Source of the DNA: Hyalangium versicolor
GTDB taxonomy: Bacteria; Myxococcota; Myxococcia; Myxococcales; Myxococcaceae
Assembly (NCBI RefSeq): GCF_020103695.1
Contig: NZ_JAHXBF010000035.1
Coordinates: forward strand, 51,114 to 115,113
DNA: 64,000 bases
Direction: 5' to 3'
In this document: one piece after another, positions 35,772-44,335 of the stretch
How positions within the stretch are numbered: the stretch's first letter is position 1
Layout of the letters: each line of letters starts with the position of its first letter
The notes under the pieces: model-generated
Databases searched by the model: none
Told to the model about the DNA's origin: nothing
What the model saw: the letters and a program-made list of their open reading frames with translations, nothing else
Made by a program: the position numbers and the translations under genes

Positions 35772-36102
35772 CGCCGTCCTCCTCCGCGGGCAGTTCCACT
35801 GCCTCCAACAGGAAGCCCACCAGCGATTCGAGGTCGGGATGGTCAAACAGGAGGGTGCTGCTCAACCGCAGTCCCAGCTCCGACTCGAAGGTGCTCTTGA
35901 ACTCGATCGCCTTGAGCGAGTCCATTCCCAGCTCCATCAGGTTGTCCCGGCTCCCGAGCTGGGAAGGCTCGATCCCCAGCCGTTCTCCGAGATCCTCCCG
36001 GAGACGTGCCCCGAGGAGCTCTTCGCGACGCCGGGAGGGAGCTTCCCGGAGCGCATCGAGGAGGTGCTGGGCTGCAGGCTGTTCCGCCATTTCGCGCGAC
36101 AT
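35755..36102 (-). CDS. Stand-alone acyl carrier protein, ScoB-like
   Basis: 115 residues from ATG 36102, with AGGAG 6 nt upstream; longer frames lack a ribosome site. The carrier motif ELGMDSLKAIEF places the phosphopantetheine Ser at 62, and the surrounding helices fit an ACP/PCP fold. It would carry the fatty acyl chain loaded by the neighbouring ligase, whose start codon lies within this gene's end. In the mycobacterial cluster the same pair occurs in the opposite order (fadD10, then the carrier Rv0100). Confidence 0.88.
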   Translation of the reverse strand: MSREMAEQPAAQHLLDALREAPSRRREELLGARLREDLGERLGIEPSQLGSRDNLMELGMDSLKAIEFKSTFESELGLRLSSTLLFDHPDLESLVGFLLEAVELPAEEDGDELAS

Positions 36103-36124
36103 GGGCTCTCCTATGGACAGACAG

Positions 36125-36700
36125 TCAATGCGGCGCGGCTTTCGAGGCATGGAGGAGTGCCAGCAACGCCGTTCCTTCGGACCGCCCCTCCTGTCCATCC
36201 TTGAAGCCGCAGCTCGTCTGGATGAAGGTGGCCTTGCTCTTGACCTTCACGCTGTCGAACGAGACCCTTCCCTCGAAGTCGAGCGAGTCGATGGGCTTGC
36301 GGAAGGCGCTGGAGAACTCGACGATCAGACAGTCCGGAAGCTGCTTGTGCAGATACTCCGAATACGTCCAGTCGACTGCGGGCGCCAGCAGCCGGTGCTG
36401 GACGCACTCCGCCAAGAGGTAGTAGCTGAGCTGGTTGTAGCAGATGTTGTACTCAACGGCGTTGAAGTGCCCCGTCGATGCGATGTAACAGGACTCCGGG
36501 ATGGAAAACCGGCCTCGTGCCGTGAGTATGCCTCGGGGAGGGTTGTCGCTCATCAAATGCGGGAGCGCGTCCTCGGTGTACTCCAAGAAGGCACTCTTCA
36601 GGTAGCGGCACTCGGGCTTGTAGGGTTTGAGCACCTCGTCCAGCAACCCTTGGGCACCCTCGATCCGTCTCGGCTGACTCGCTTCATCAAGCATGTACAT
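36125..36700 (-). CDS. FcoT/ScoD-family thioesterase-fold protein
   Basis: 191 residues with the hot-dog fold features of the FcoT family (Rv0098 of M. tuberculosis): FSIPESCYIASTGHFNAVEY followed by NICYNQLSYYLLAE, and RVSFDSVKVKSKATFIQTSC near the end. Established: in isonitrile lipopeptide clusters this protein (ScoD) adds glycine to the beta carbon of an unsaturated acyl-carrier intermediate. The original assignment was long-chain acyl-CoA thioesterase. The start is ATG 36700, 14 bp after the oxygenase stop; an ATG two codons later is equally possible. It lies between the oxygenase and the carrier protein, the same order as in mycobacteria. Confidence 0.87.
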   Translation of the reverse strand: MYMLDEASQPRRIEGAQGLLDEVLKPYKPECRYLKSAFLEYTEDALPHLMSDNPPRGILTARGRFSIPESCYIASTGHFNAVEYNICYNQLSYYLLAECVQHRLLAPAVDWTYSEYLHKQLPDCLIVEFSSAFRKPIDSLDFEGRVSFDSVKVKSKATFIQTSCGFKDGQEGRSEGTALLALLHASKAAPH

Positions 36701-36714
36701 CGTGTTGGTCCTCG

Positions 36715-37578
36715 TCAGTTCGCGCCAACGTAGAAGGGCAGATCGTCGTAGACACCGATCCGGTAGCTCATGTTGCGCTCACCCTTCGGGGTGGCGCCCG
36801 CCTTGTGCAGCAGCGTCCGGTTCTCCCAGAGCAGGATGTCGCCCATGCGATAGGTATGGGTATGGATGTGTTCTTCGCGCTCGATGAAGGCGAAGAGCCG
36901 CCGCAGCACGGCCGCATTCTCCTCGTAGGACAGGCCCTCGAGTCCCGTGGTGAAGCCACTGCTCATGTAGAGGCTCTTCCTGCCCGTCAGCGGATGCTGG
37001 ATGACCGCCGGGTGCATGACGGGAGGGACGAGCTTGCTCGCCTCGTCGAGGATGTCGATGAGGGCCCGGTCGATGTCCTGGGGCGTGATCTTGTAGCGCC
37101 ACTTCCCGTCGTGGATGGCCCGGGTGTTCTCGACGTACGCCCGGAGTTCGTCGGGCAGGTCCTCGTACACCCGCTGCATGTCGATGAAATAGGTCTCCCG
37201 CCGGGACTCCGGCAGGATCTGCGGGTAGACCATGACGAACGGGAGGGGCTCCTGGAAGAACTGGTAGTCCGTGTGCCAGTACTTGCCCGTCCCCGCGACG
37301 CCGACCTTCTGGCCATTCTCGGGGACGTTGGACGAGACGAAGATCTCTGGATGTTCCGGGTGGTGGTAGTTCTTCTGGAAGTAGATCTGCGGCCGGCCGA
37401 TTTTCTTTGCGAAGTCGATGTACTCCTGCTTCGAAAGCTTCTGGTCCCGGAAGATGAGGAGCCGTTGCTCATAGAGTTGGTGTTTGAGCTGACCTGCCAT
37501 TTCCGGCGACAAGTCTCTGACATCCAGATCAGTGATTTCCGCGCCGAGTCGTCTGGCGGGAGGAAGGGTTATCTTCAT
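36715..37578 (-). CDS. Fe(II)/2-oxoglutarate oxygenase, ScoE-like isonitrile synthase
   Basis: A 287-residue TauD/TfdA-family oxygenase. The iron triad is His102 and Asp104 (KYWHTDYQFF) and His258 (NRTLLHKAG); Arg273 (NMSYRIGVYDD) should bind 2-oxoglutarate. The stretch PQIYFQKNYHHPEHPEIFVS (64-83), with closely spaced Tyr residues, and the Lys/Arg patch DGKWRYKI (157-164) match what is known of ScoE/Rv0097. Established: ScoE converts the N-carboxymethyl group of a beta-amino acid into an isonitrile by oxidative decarboxylation. It lies 40 bp after the GNAT gene and 14 bp before the FcoT-like gene. A plain taurine dioxygenase is the alternative, but the neighbours argue against it. Confidence 0.88.
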   Translation of the reverse strand: MKITLPPARRLGAEITDLDVRDLSPEMAGQLKHQLYEQRLLIFRDQKLSKQEYIDFAKKIGRPQIYFQKNYHHPEHPEIFVSSNVPENGQKVGVAGTGKYWHTDYQFFQEPLPFVMVYPQILPESRRETYFIDMQRVYEDLPDELRAYVENTRAIHDGKWRYKITPQDIDRALIDILDEASKLVPPVMHPAVIQHPLTGRKSLYMSSGFTTGLEGLSYEENAAVLRRLFAFIEREEHIHTHTYRMGDILLWENRTLLHKAGATPKGERNMSYRIGVYDDLPFYVGAN

Positions 37579-37618
37579 GTGAATCTCCAGATGGGGGGTC
37601 GAGGGTGGAAATGACCTT

Positions 37619-38233
37619 CTAAGCGTCGAGTCTCAGACGCTTCGCCAGATCACTCACGTACTGGTACATGTAGATGCCCGCGTGGGTGTGTGTGACCACC
37701 CGGGCGTAGTCTTCGAGCCGTCCATAGGGACGGAAGCCGAGCAGCCGCCAGAGGCGCTCCGAGCTCGTCCCCTCCTGCACGTCGATCATCAGGAGTTCGG
37801 CCTCCAGGGCCCGACACCGGCCCACGAGCTCCGAGAACATGGCCTCGAGGAGCCCACCTCCCCTCATGCGGGGGTGGATGAAGCCGATCTGGAGCTCGGC
37901 GAGGTGTCGGCAGTGGGGCAGCTTGCTCTGTCGCATGAGCCCCATGCCGACGAAGCTCCCATCCCGGGAGGAGGCGAGCAGGAGGTGGGAGTTGCCTCGG
38001 GCGATGTCGTGATCGACGTCCGCCATCAGCTCCAGGCCACTCTCGCGCTCGATGGGAGAGGAAAAGCCGATAATGGGGTCGCGCTCGATGACAGCGTTCA
38101 TCAACCCGATGAGTCGCAGCGCGTCATCCGTGTCGAGCCGCTCGGCCCAACGCAGGGAGATGCCCTGGCGCGACATCTGGGGTGCGATGGCCGCGGGGGT
38201 GTTCTCTTGTCCCGACGGGGTGGACGTTCCCAT
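37619..38233 (-). CDS. GNAT-family N-acyltransferase
   Basis: 205 residues from ATG 38233, which has GGAGG a few bases upstream; a frame to 38308 is possible but lacks this. The GNAT fold is shown by SHLLLASSRDGSFVGMGLMR, ELQIGFIHPRMRGGGLLEAM (acetyl-CoA binding, variant R/GxxG/A) and ERLWRLLGFRPYGR. It is the first gene of the isonitrile-type operon, 40 bp before the oxygenase. The usual actinobacterial cluster does not include a GNAT but has an NRPS; here the GNAT may supply an acyl transfer in place of the NRPS, or protect the host. That role is inferred. Confidence 0.82.
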   Translation of the reverse strand: MGTSTPSGQENTPAAIAPQMSRQGISLRWAERLDTDDALRLIGLMNAVIERDPIIGFSSPIERESGLELMADVDHDIARGNSHLLLASSRDGSFVGMGLMRQSKLPHCRHLAELQIGFIHPRMRGGGLLEAMFSELVGRCRALEAELLMIDVQEGTSSERLWRLLGFRPYGRLEDYARVVTHTHAGIYMYQYVSDLAKRLRLDA

Positions 38234-38355
38234 GCTCTCCTCCGGCAACGAAAGCTTTTCCTGGGGGGAGCCGACCCGGGGGAGATGTGATGGGAGAGCC
38301 TGAGCCACTGCGCACAGCCAGGCTACTCACCATCCAGGGGAGAGGCAGAAAAGCC

Positions 38356-38407
38356 GAAGGGCCTGGAGTCTTCGAGGTTTCCCTCTCGATTCCAGGCCCT
38401 TCTTTTT
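38356..38407 (-). terminator. Rho-independent-type terminator
   Basis: A perfect 12-bp inverted repeat (GAAGGGCCTGGA at 38356-38367, complement at 38391-38402) is followed on the plus strand by TTTTT (38403-38407) and on the minus strand by CTTTT shortly after the stem. It lies between the stop of the choice-of-anchor-A gene and the GNAT start, both on the minus strand, so it probably ends the upstream transcript and isolates the isonitrile operon. Confidence 0.65.
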
Positions 38408-38470
38408 GGCGAGGAGTACGGGACGTGAGCGCGTGGCCGAGGCAGATGCTGCTACGGCTTTACTTCCTGG

Positions 38471-40462
38471 CTACTCGCAGATCTCGCGCTCGCTCAGCGG
38501 GTTGATGTGGCCTTCGGCGTTGCCCGTCAGCGACAGAGCATAGATGCCTCCGTCCCAGCTTCCATCGCTGAAGTCGATGCGCGCGGCGGGAGCCAGCACC
38601 GTGCCCTGGAAGCCGAAGCCACGGGCATGGATGCTCGTTGCGTCCACGAAGTTGTAGAGCACGCCGCGCGGGCCGATGCCGCCGCTGAAGGAGGTGCCGA
38701 AGCCCGTGAAGGTGGCCGAAGCGCCCCGGATGTTGAGCACCGCCAGAGAGCCCGCCGGTGCGTCAATGGACAGCAACGCGGCGCCCGTGAAGGCATTGGC
38801 GTTCACGTCGAAGAAGTTCATGTCCGGAGACGCGCCGCGCAACATGATACCGCCCCAGTTCTCACGGGTCGTGGTGCCATTGGCCTGCCGGCTGGCCAGC
38901 TGGGAGGACAGGTGGTGCAACTCGGCGAAGCGGGCCGCGAAGTCGATCGGCGCGCCCTGTGCTGCGGTGCCGCGAGGGAAGACCACGGAGGGACTCGGGG
39001 TATAGCTGCCCCCGTACCAGGCATCGCCCCAGACGCCGCCACGCGAGAGGTTCAGGCTGCCGCCCGCCACGAGCGTGTTCGCGGTGTCGTTCGCCGCCAG
39101 CCCCGAGCCCACCGCAAAGTCGGTCAGGGTGATGTTGCCACCGGCTGCCACCTTGCCCTGCACGTCATGGCCCTGGCTGTAGTCCTCGCGCAGGAACAGG
39201 TTGTAGTCGCTCAGGTGGATCTTCAGGCCGCCCGCCACGGTGACGTTGAAGCTGCAGCCCGCGGGGATGCCCGAACTGTCCGTCGCGAAGCAGGTGACGG
39301 AGGTGGTGCCACTCGGGAACGAGCTACCGGACGAGGGCGTGCAGGTGAGGGTGCTGGGGCCGCCGCAGTTATCGCTGAAGGTAGGCGCGAAGGAGACCGT
39401 GCTGCTCTGCGTGCACGCGAGCTGGAGATCGGCCGGGCACTGGAGAGTGGGTGGGGTGTCATCCATCACGGTGACGGTGCCCGTGCACTGCGAGGAGTAC
39501 CGGCCGTCACTGACGGTGAGGGTGACGGGGGTGGTGCCCAGGGGATAGGGGCCCGCCGGAGACTGCGTCAGCTGGAGCGTGGAGCCGCTGGAGTCCGAAT
39601 CATGGCTGCCACTGTTGATGGAGGCGGACGCGGTGCAGGTCGGGCCAGCGCTCACGGTGACATTCGTGCACAGGGCCGTGGGCGGCAGGTTGGCGAAGCA
39701 GTGGGTGTGGCCGTTGCTCGGGCAGCCATCGTAGACGGCCAACAGCCCCTGGCCCGAGACGCTCTGGACGATGGACGTGTAGGGACTCGCGGGGCCCACG
39801 AGCGAGACCGAATTGCCATTACATGAATAGAGCGAGGGTACTCCCGAGACGATGGGGTGCGCGGACATGCCACTGGCGTTGGAGCACACCCCGTTGTAGG
39901 CGGGGGCGAAGCTCAGGCCGAAGCTATTGAGGAATGGATTCCAGAGGGCGGCCTCTGCGGCTGCGCCAAGGCCCGTGCCCGCCGCGATGTAGACGCCGCC
40001 GCCTTGCCGCACGTACTGGGTGAGGACGTTGGTATCGACCGCATCGCCTGCGATGAAGACAGCGTCGTACTGGAGCAGGGTGCTCAGGGTGAAGGGCACG
40101 CTGGTGGTGGCCGTCCAGGTGTAGCCCGCCCCGGTCATCACCGCCGCGAGGGTACTCTCGCGAAGCCCGAAGTTGTTGGAGTAGACGAGGAAGCGGCCAG
40201 TCCCTGCGGTTCCGAGCCAGCTCGCCACGTTCCGGGCGAATGCCGCGGTGTTCGGGTTCTGATTGAACCCCGTGTTCGAGAGGGTCCACTCGTCATGACT
40301 GACGACGATCCGTCCCACGCTGGCCCCGGACAGGGAGTCCTCGCGCTGGCGCTGGAGGGAACCGTGGGTTGCTTCCTCCTGGGCCGGACCGCATGCCCAG
40401 ACGAGCGTACTCAGGCACAGCGCGACCAGTTGCGTACAAACCGCTCTCCAACTCCGCGTCAT
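38471..40462 (-). CDS. Exported choice-of-anchor-A/HYR domain protein
   Basis: 663 residues from ATG 40462, with GGAGGAG about 7 nt upstream. The signal sequence ends in LSTLVWAC, a possible if imperfect lipobox. Residues about 40-260 form an alpha/beta domain resembling a glutamine-amidotransferase-like flavodoxin fold (FLVYSNNFG, AVFIAGDAVDTNVLTQYVRQ, GGGVYIAAGTG). HYR/Ig-like repeats follow (LPPTALCTNVTV, DDTPPTLQCPADLQLACTQ). The C-terminal 250 residues are a choice-of-anchor-A domain (LSDYNLFLREDYSQGHDVQG to GGIYALSLTGNAEGHINP). It has no recognisable sorting tail. Likely surface or extracellular. It is divergent from the subtilase gene. Confidence 0.8.
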   Translation of the reverse strand: MTRSWRAVCTQLVALCLSTLVWACGPAQEEATHGSLQRQREDSLSGASVGRIVVSHDEWTLSNTGFNQNPNTAAFARNVASWLGTAGTGRFLVYSNNFGLRESTLAAVMTGAGYTWTATTSVPFTLSTLLQYDAVFIAGDAVDTNVLTQYVRQGGGVYIAAGTGLGAAAEAALWNPFLNSFGLSFAPAYNGVCSNASGMSAHPIVSGVPSLYSCNGNSVSLVGPASPYTSIVQSVSGQGLLAVYDGCPSNGHTHCFANLPPTALCTNVTVSAGPTCTASASINSGSHDSDSSGSTLQLTQSPAGPYPLGTTPVTLTVSDGRYSSQCTGTVTVMDDTPPTLQCPADLQLACTQSSTVSFAPTFSDNCGGPSTLTCTPSSGSSFPSGTTSVTCFATDSSGIPAGCSFNVTVAGGLKIHLSDYNLFLREDYSQGHDVQGKVAAGGNITLTDFAVGSGLAANDTANTLVAGGSLNLSRGGVWGDAWYGGSYTPSPSVVFPRGTAAQGAPIDFAARFAELHHLSSQLASRQANGTTTRENWGGIMLRGASPDMNFFDVNANAFTGAALLSIDAPAGSLAVLNIRGASATFTGFGTSFSGGIGPRGVLYNFVDATSIHARGFGFQGTVLAPAARIDFSDGSWDGGIYALSLTGNAEGHINPLSEREICE

Positions 40463-40933
40463 GATGATGTCTCCTCCACAGGTGGCGGCGGAGACCGTTA
40501 GCAAGCCTCGCGCCACCCGGGCCGAGTCCGCTTCTCTCTTGGGGTCCCGTGGCCCGCCGTTCCTGTTTGCGTGGGGAGGGGAATCTATCGACGTGTCGCC
40601 GACGTGTCTCGACGTGTCGGCAGGGGCGGCTGGGAGATCGTGCTGACGCTGTGCGTCGAACTCGCCGGGGCGGTTGCTCTGGCTCCTCCCGCGCGGGTGA
40701 TTCCGTTCCAGCAGTGCATCCCACAAGGAATGCCAGCATCCAGGATGGTGATAACAGTTGTCACCACCTGGTGAATGTTGTCTCCATCTCATGATATGTG
40801 AGATAAATATCTGCATATCGAGTCAAAGCAGGATTTCCTGTTCAAACACAGAATGACCTGATAATTCATATGCGAGCTCTGGCTGTGCTCGGAGTCCGTC
40901 ATGGATGTCTCTCTCAGCTCCCGAGGAAAACAA
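40463..40933. other. 471-bp divergent intergenic region with an AT-rich patch
   Basis: The region separates two divergent genes for exported proteins. The part from about 40740 to 40870 is clearly AT-richer than its surroundings and holds two dyads: TCACCACCTGGTGA (40761-40774) and ATCTCA/TGAGAT (40786-40804). GATAAT at 40860 could be a -10 element, but no well-spaced -35 is visible. Likely the shared control region. Confidence 0.45.
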
Positions 40934-43405
40934 ATGAAGCCATCGTTGCTTGCCGCTCGGTTCATGGGCGCGCTCGTCGGCCTGTTTCTGTGGGCCATGA
41001 TCCCCGCCGCCTCTGCGGCACCTCTGTCCCTTCGTCCCCGCCTTGCCCTTGACAAGCGCGCCCAGCGGGAGCTACCCGCTGGGACGCCCGTGGAACGCGT
41101 GATCGTAAAATTCCAGGAGGGTAGTCGCGTACGCCTGCGCGACAATGCTTTGGTATCCCTGGCAGGCGAGCGCTCAGAGGATGTGAAGTCCGTCCAATCC
41201 CTGCTGGAGCGCGCGCCCCGGCTGGGCTCCCTGCGCCGTCTCTTCGCCGAGGAAGAGTCCGCGCTGGAGGCTCGCAAGAACACGGGTGAGGCCCTGAGCG
41301 GCCAACAACTGGCGGATCTCAACCTCTATTACGAGATGCCCCTGCTGCCACGCACCCGAGCCGAGGATGTGGCGAAGCTGGTCGAGTCCCTCAATGCGCT
41401 GGACACTGTAGAGGTGGCCTATGCTCAGCCGCCCGCGGAGCCGGCCATGGTGAACTTTGGCATGGACGCGGCCCTGCGGAGCCTGCTGGCTGCCGCGGAC
41501 ATCTCTCCTGCCACGCCGCTGTATGAAAGCAACCAGGGTTACCTCGATGCGGCCCCTACCGGTGTGGATGCTCGCTTCGCATGGACGGTGGCCGGAGGTA
41601 ACGGCGCCGGTGTGCGCTTCGTGGATATCGAAGGCGGCTGGCGCACCACCCACGAGGACATGCCTGGCCTGTTCACCCAGCTCGGCTCGCAATACAACGA
41701 TTTGGGCTGGCGCAACCACGGCACCGCGGTGCTGGGCGTGGCCATCGGCGCGGCCAACGGCTATGGCGTGACGGGCATCGCGAACGGAGCTTCGGTGGGC
41801 GTGTCTGGTATTGGCTCGCAATCCAGCGCCAGCGCCATCTCCAGCGCGGCTTCAGCGGTGGGCCGGGGCGGCGTCATCCTCGTCGAGCTGCACGCGCAGG
41901 GGCCTGCGGACAGCACGCCCTGCACCTGCAACCAGGGGCAGTGCAACTACATCGCCATGGAGTACTGGCAGGACAACTTCGATGCCATCGCCACGGCGAC
42001 GGCCAACGGTGTGACGGTCGTGGAAGCTGCCGGCAATGGCAGTGCCAACCTGGATGAGGGCGCGTATGGCAATGCCTTCAACCGGAACGCACGTGATTCG
42101 GGCGCCATCCTGGTGGGCGCCAGCGGGGCCTCCACGCGCGCCCCCACGTGCTGGACGAACTTCGGCTCCCGGGTGGATGTGCACGGCTGGGGAGAGAGCG
42201 TCGTGACCATGGGCTATGGCGATCGTTTCGGCTCCGCGTACGGAGAGGACCAGTACTACACCTCGACCTTCAGCGGCACTTCCAGCGCCTCGCCTGTCGT
42301 CACCGGCTCGGCCATCAGCCTCCAGGGCGCGGCGCGCGCTCGCGGCCAGGGAGCGCTGGATCCCCGTTATGTGCGCTTCCTGCTGGCCAGCACCGGCACG
42401 GCGCAGGTCGCGGACTCCCGCCACATCGGGCCCCTTCCGAACCTGCGTCAGGCCTTCCAGTATCAGGGGGCGCTGCCTGTCAACCGGTACCGCTCGTTCC
42501 AGGTCGCGACGCCAGGCTACACCAACCGCTACCTGCGCCAGTCGGGCGGTCTGGGCTATACCGAGGTGGTGGACGCATCGAGCAGCGGCGCGCTCAAGCA
42601 GGACGTGAGCTTCAAGATCGTCGCCGGCTTGGCTGATCCGAGCTGCTACTCCTTCGAGGCTCGCAATATCCCTGGCTCCTTCCTGCGCCACCAGAACAGC
42701 CGAATCCGTTTGGATGCGCGCAATGGCACGGCGCTCTTCGATCAGGACGCCACCTTCTGTGCGCGCGCGGCCCTGGACGGCAGCCAGAACGTGTCGCTCG
42801 AGTCCAAGAACATGTCCGGTTCCTACCTGCGCCACCGCAACGCCGAGCTGTGGGTGGATGCCTTCTCGGACACCCAGGGCTATCGACAGGACGCGACGTG
42901 GCGGGTGGTGTCTCCCTGGTGGAGGAGCGGCGCGGATCTGCCGTTGAACGCCTACCGCTCGCTCCAGGTGGTGACGCCGGGCTACACCAACCGCTTCCTG
43001 CGCCACTCGAGTGGCCTGGGCTCCACAGAGGTTGTGACCAGCGCCAGCAACGCCACGCTCAAGCAGGACGCGACCTTCAAGATTGTCGCCGGCCTGGCCG
43101 ATGTGAGCTGCTACTCCCTCGAGTCTCGCAACTTCCCTGGCCAATACCTGCGGCACGCGTCCAGCCGCTTGAGGAGGGACGCGCGCGACGGCTCGGCGCT
43201 CTTCGATCAGGACGCCACCTTCTGCGCTCAGCCGGGCCTGTTCGGCACGGGCATCGCCTTGGAGGCCTACAACTTCCCAGGGAGCTACCTGCGCCACTAT
43301 GACAGCGAGGTGTGGCTCGCGAGCGGCTCGGGGAGCACCTGGGATCAGCCCTCCTCCTTCAGCGCGGACGCGAGCTGGAGCGTGGCCTCCGCCTGGGCCC
43401 CCTGA
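40934..43405 (+). CDS. Secreted subtilisin-family protease with two AbfB-like domains
   Basis: 823 residues from ATG 40934, with GAGGA 5 nt upstream; an earlier ATG at 40901 is less likely. A signal peptide ends at SAA near residue 28. A prodomain-like region follows, then the S8 catalytic domain (about 200-500) with Asp in VRFVDIEGGW, His in NHGTAVLGVA and Ser in GTSSASPVV. Two AbfB-type beta-trefoil modules make up the rest (about 505-655 and 665-823), each with PGYTNRYLR or PGYTNRFLR and PGSFLRHQNS or PGQYLRHASS motifs. AbfB domains bind arabinose-containing polysaccharides, so the enzyme is probably targeted to a sugar-coated substrate. It is related to the subtilase at 46785-49949 (shared HIGPLPNLR motif). 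Confidence 0.9.
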   Translation: MKPSLLAARFMGALVGLFLWAMIPAASAAPLSLRPRLALDKRAQRELPAGTPVERVIVKFQEGSRVRLRDNALVSLAGERSEDVKSVQSLLERAPRLGSLRRLFAEEESALEARKNTGEALSGQQLADLNLYYEMPLLPRTRAEDVAKLVESLNALDTVEVAYAQPPAEPAMVNFGMDAALRSLLAAADISPATPLYESNQGYLDAAPTGVDARFAWTVAGGNGAGVRFVDIEGGWRTTHEDMPGLFTQLGSQYNDLGWRNHGTAVLGVAIGAANGYGVTGIANGASVGVSGIGSQSSASAISSAASAVGRGGVILVELHAQGPADSTPCTCNQGQCNYIAMEYWQDNFDAIATATANGVTVVEAAGNGSANLDEGAYGNAFNRNARDSGAILVGASGASTRAPTCWTNFGSRVDVHGWGESVVTMGYGDRFGSAYGEDQYYTSTFSGTSSASPVVTGSAISLQGAARARGQGALDPRYVRFLLASTGTAQVADSRHIGPLPNLRQAFQYQGALPVNRYRSFQVATPGYTNRYLRQSGGLGYTEVVDASSSGALKQDVSFKIVAGLADPSCYSFEARNIPGSFLRHQNSRIRLDARNGTALFDQDATFCARAALDGSQNVSLESKNMSGSYLRHRNAELWVDAFSDTQGYRQDATWRVVSPWWRSGADLPLNAYRSLQVVTPGYTNRFLRHSSGLGSTEVVTSASNATLKQDATFKIVAGLADVSCYSLESRNFPGQYLRHASSRLRRDARDGSALFDQDATFCAQPGLFGTGIALEAYNFPGSYLRHYDSEVWLASGSGSTWDQPSSFSADASWSVASAWAP

Positions 43406-43423
43406 GCTGAGCTTCAGTCTCGC

Positions 43424-43456
43424 GAGAGGGGGCAGGCCTCTGCCTGTTTCCCTCTC
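43424..43456. terminator. Nested hairpin between convergent genes
   Basis: GAGAGGG (43424-43430) pairs with CCCTCTC (43450-43456), and inside it CAGGC (43433-43437) pairs with GCCTG (43442-43446) around CTCT. It lies between the stops of two convergent genes and probably serves both. Confidence 0.55.
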
Positions 43457-43480
43457 TCTATCGGAGAGCAGGGAGTGCTC

Positions 43481-44335
43481 TCAGTGGATCTCGGCGAGGA
43501 TCATCAGGGCGAGGACCCAATCGAGGCCCACCTCCACCGATACGTACGTGGAGCCCACGCTTGAGGTCCCTACGCCGAGGCCCAGGTGCGCGAGCGATCC
43601 CGAGAAGAACTTCATCCCTGCCTCCGCGCCGACGTTGGGGCGCGCGGTTCTGGAGGACAGTTGGCTGCCCACGAGCAGCCTCGCGTAGGGCGCAGCCCAG
43701 TCGGATAGGAAGTGCTGGTAGCCGACGTATCCGTTCAGCTCCACTCGCGACGAGTACCGGGTGGACACCGTCACGTTCGCTCCTACGTTGAGGCGCCGCG
43801 CGAGCATCGCCATCGGCTGGACGTTCAAGTCCACCGTCAGACCACCGCCACCCGTCATCCCGAAGCGGTATCCCATGACGAGCTCCACCACGGACTTGTC
43901 GATGGAGAGAGCCTCGTAGCGCAGGCGTGCTGCGCCCGCCTCGTCTCCTCGTGCCGCGGAGAGGTCCGCCAGGATCTGCGTGCCCTCCACATTGTTGGCC
44001 TCGTAGGACTTGCGCAGCGGCGGCTCGGCTCTGTCCAGATCGCCGTGCTCCATGCGCAGACGGCCCTCGGTCAGGCAGGCCGTCGTGTCGTTCCATTGGC
44101 AGGCCCGGCCGTACGCCGCCGCCGCTTCCTCCCAGCGGCCCTCGCCCAGGAGCTGGTCGCCCCACGCCGTGCAAGCGCTCAGCTCATGGGCTTCGCAACG
44201 TGACGCGAGATCGGGGGGCGTCTCCACGCCCGAGGAGGAGAGCGTGGCACATGCCGGCAACACGCAAGGCAGCAGCACCACCCACCAGCGTACAGCAGCA
44301 TGGAGCAGGCCCTGCTGGGCCACGGAAGTGTCCAT
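43481..44335 (-). CDS. Lipoprotein with TPR-like repeats and beta-rich C-terminus
   Basis: 284 residues with a lipoprotein signal (VVLLPCVLPAC, Cys near residue 29). Residues about 45-145 form tetratricopeptide/Sel1-like helices (SACTAWGDQLLGEGRWEEAA, TACLTEGRLRMEHGDLDRAE). The C-terminal half (about 150-284) has alternating beta-strands with Gly and aromatic residues (MGYRFGMTGGGGLTVDLNVQ), which could form a small beta-barrel or sandwich. The start ATG lies head to head with the likely start of the next gene, sharing a CATG. Probably an outer-membrane lipoprotein of unknown role. Confidence 0.75.
   Translation of the reverse strand: MDTSVAQQGLLHAAVRWWVVLLPCVLPACATLSSSGVETPPDLASRCEAHELSACTAWGDQLLGEGRWEEAAAAYGRACQWNDTTACLTEGRLRMEHGDLDRAEPPLRKSYEANNVEGTQILADLSAARGDEAGAARLRYEALSIDKSVVELVMGYRFGMTGGGGLTVDLNVQPMAMLARRLNVGANVTVSTRYSSRVELNGYVGYQHFLSDWAAPYARLLVGSQLSSRTARPNVGAEAGMKFFSGSLAHLGLGVGTSSVGSTYVSVEVGLDWVLALMILAEIH

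Noticed and set aside
36715..37578. Taurine dioxygenase for sulfur scavenging
   Set aside because: No sulfonate transporter is near, and the FcoT, carrier and ligase neighbours match the isonitrile pathway.
44010..44333. N-terminal extension of the beta-lactamase-fold hydrolase
   Set aside because: It lies opposite the lipoprotein gene and has no fold or signal; the homologous part begins near 44400.
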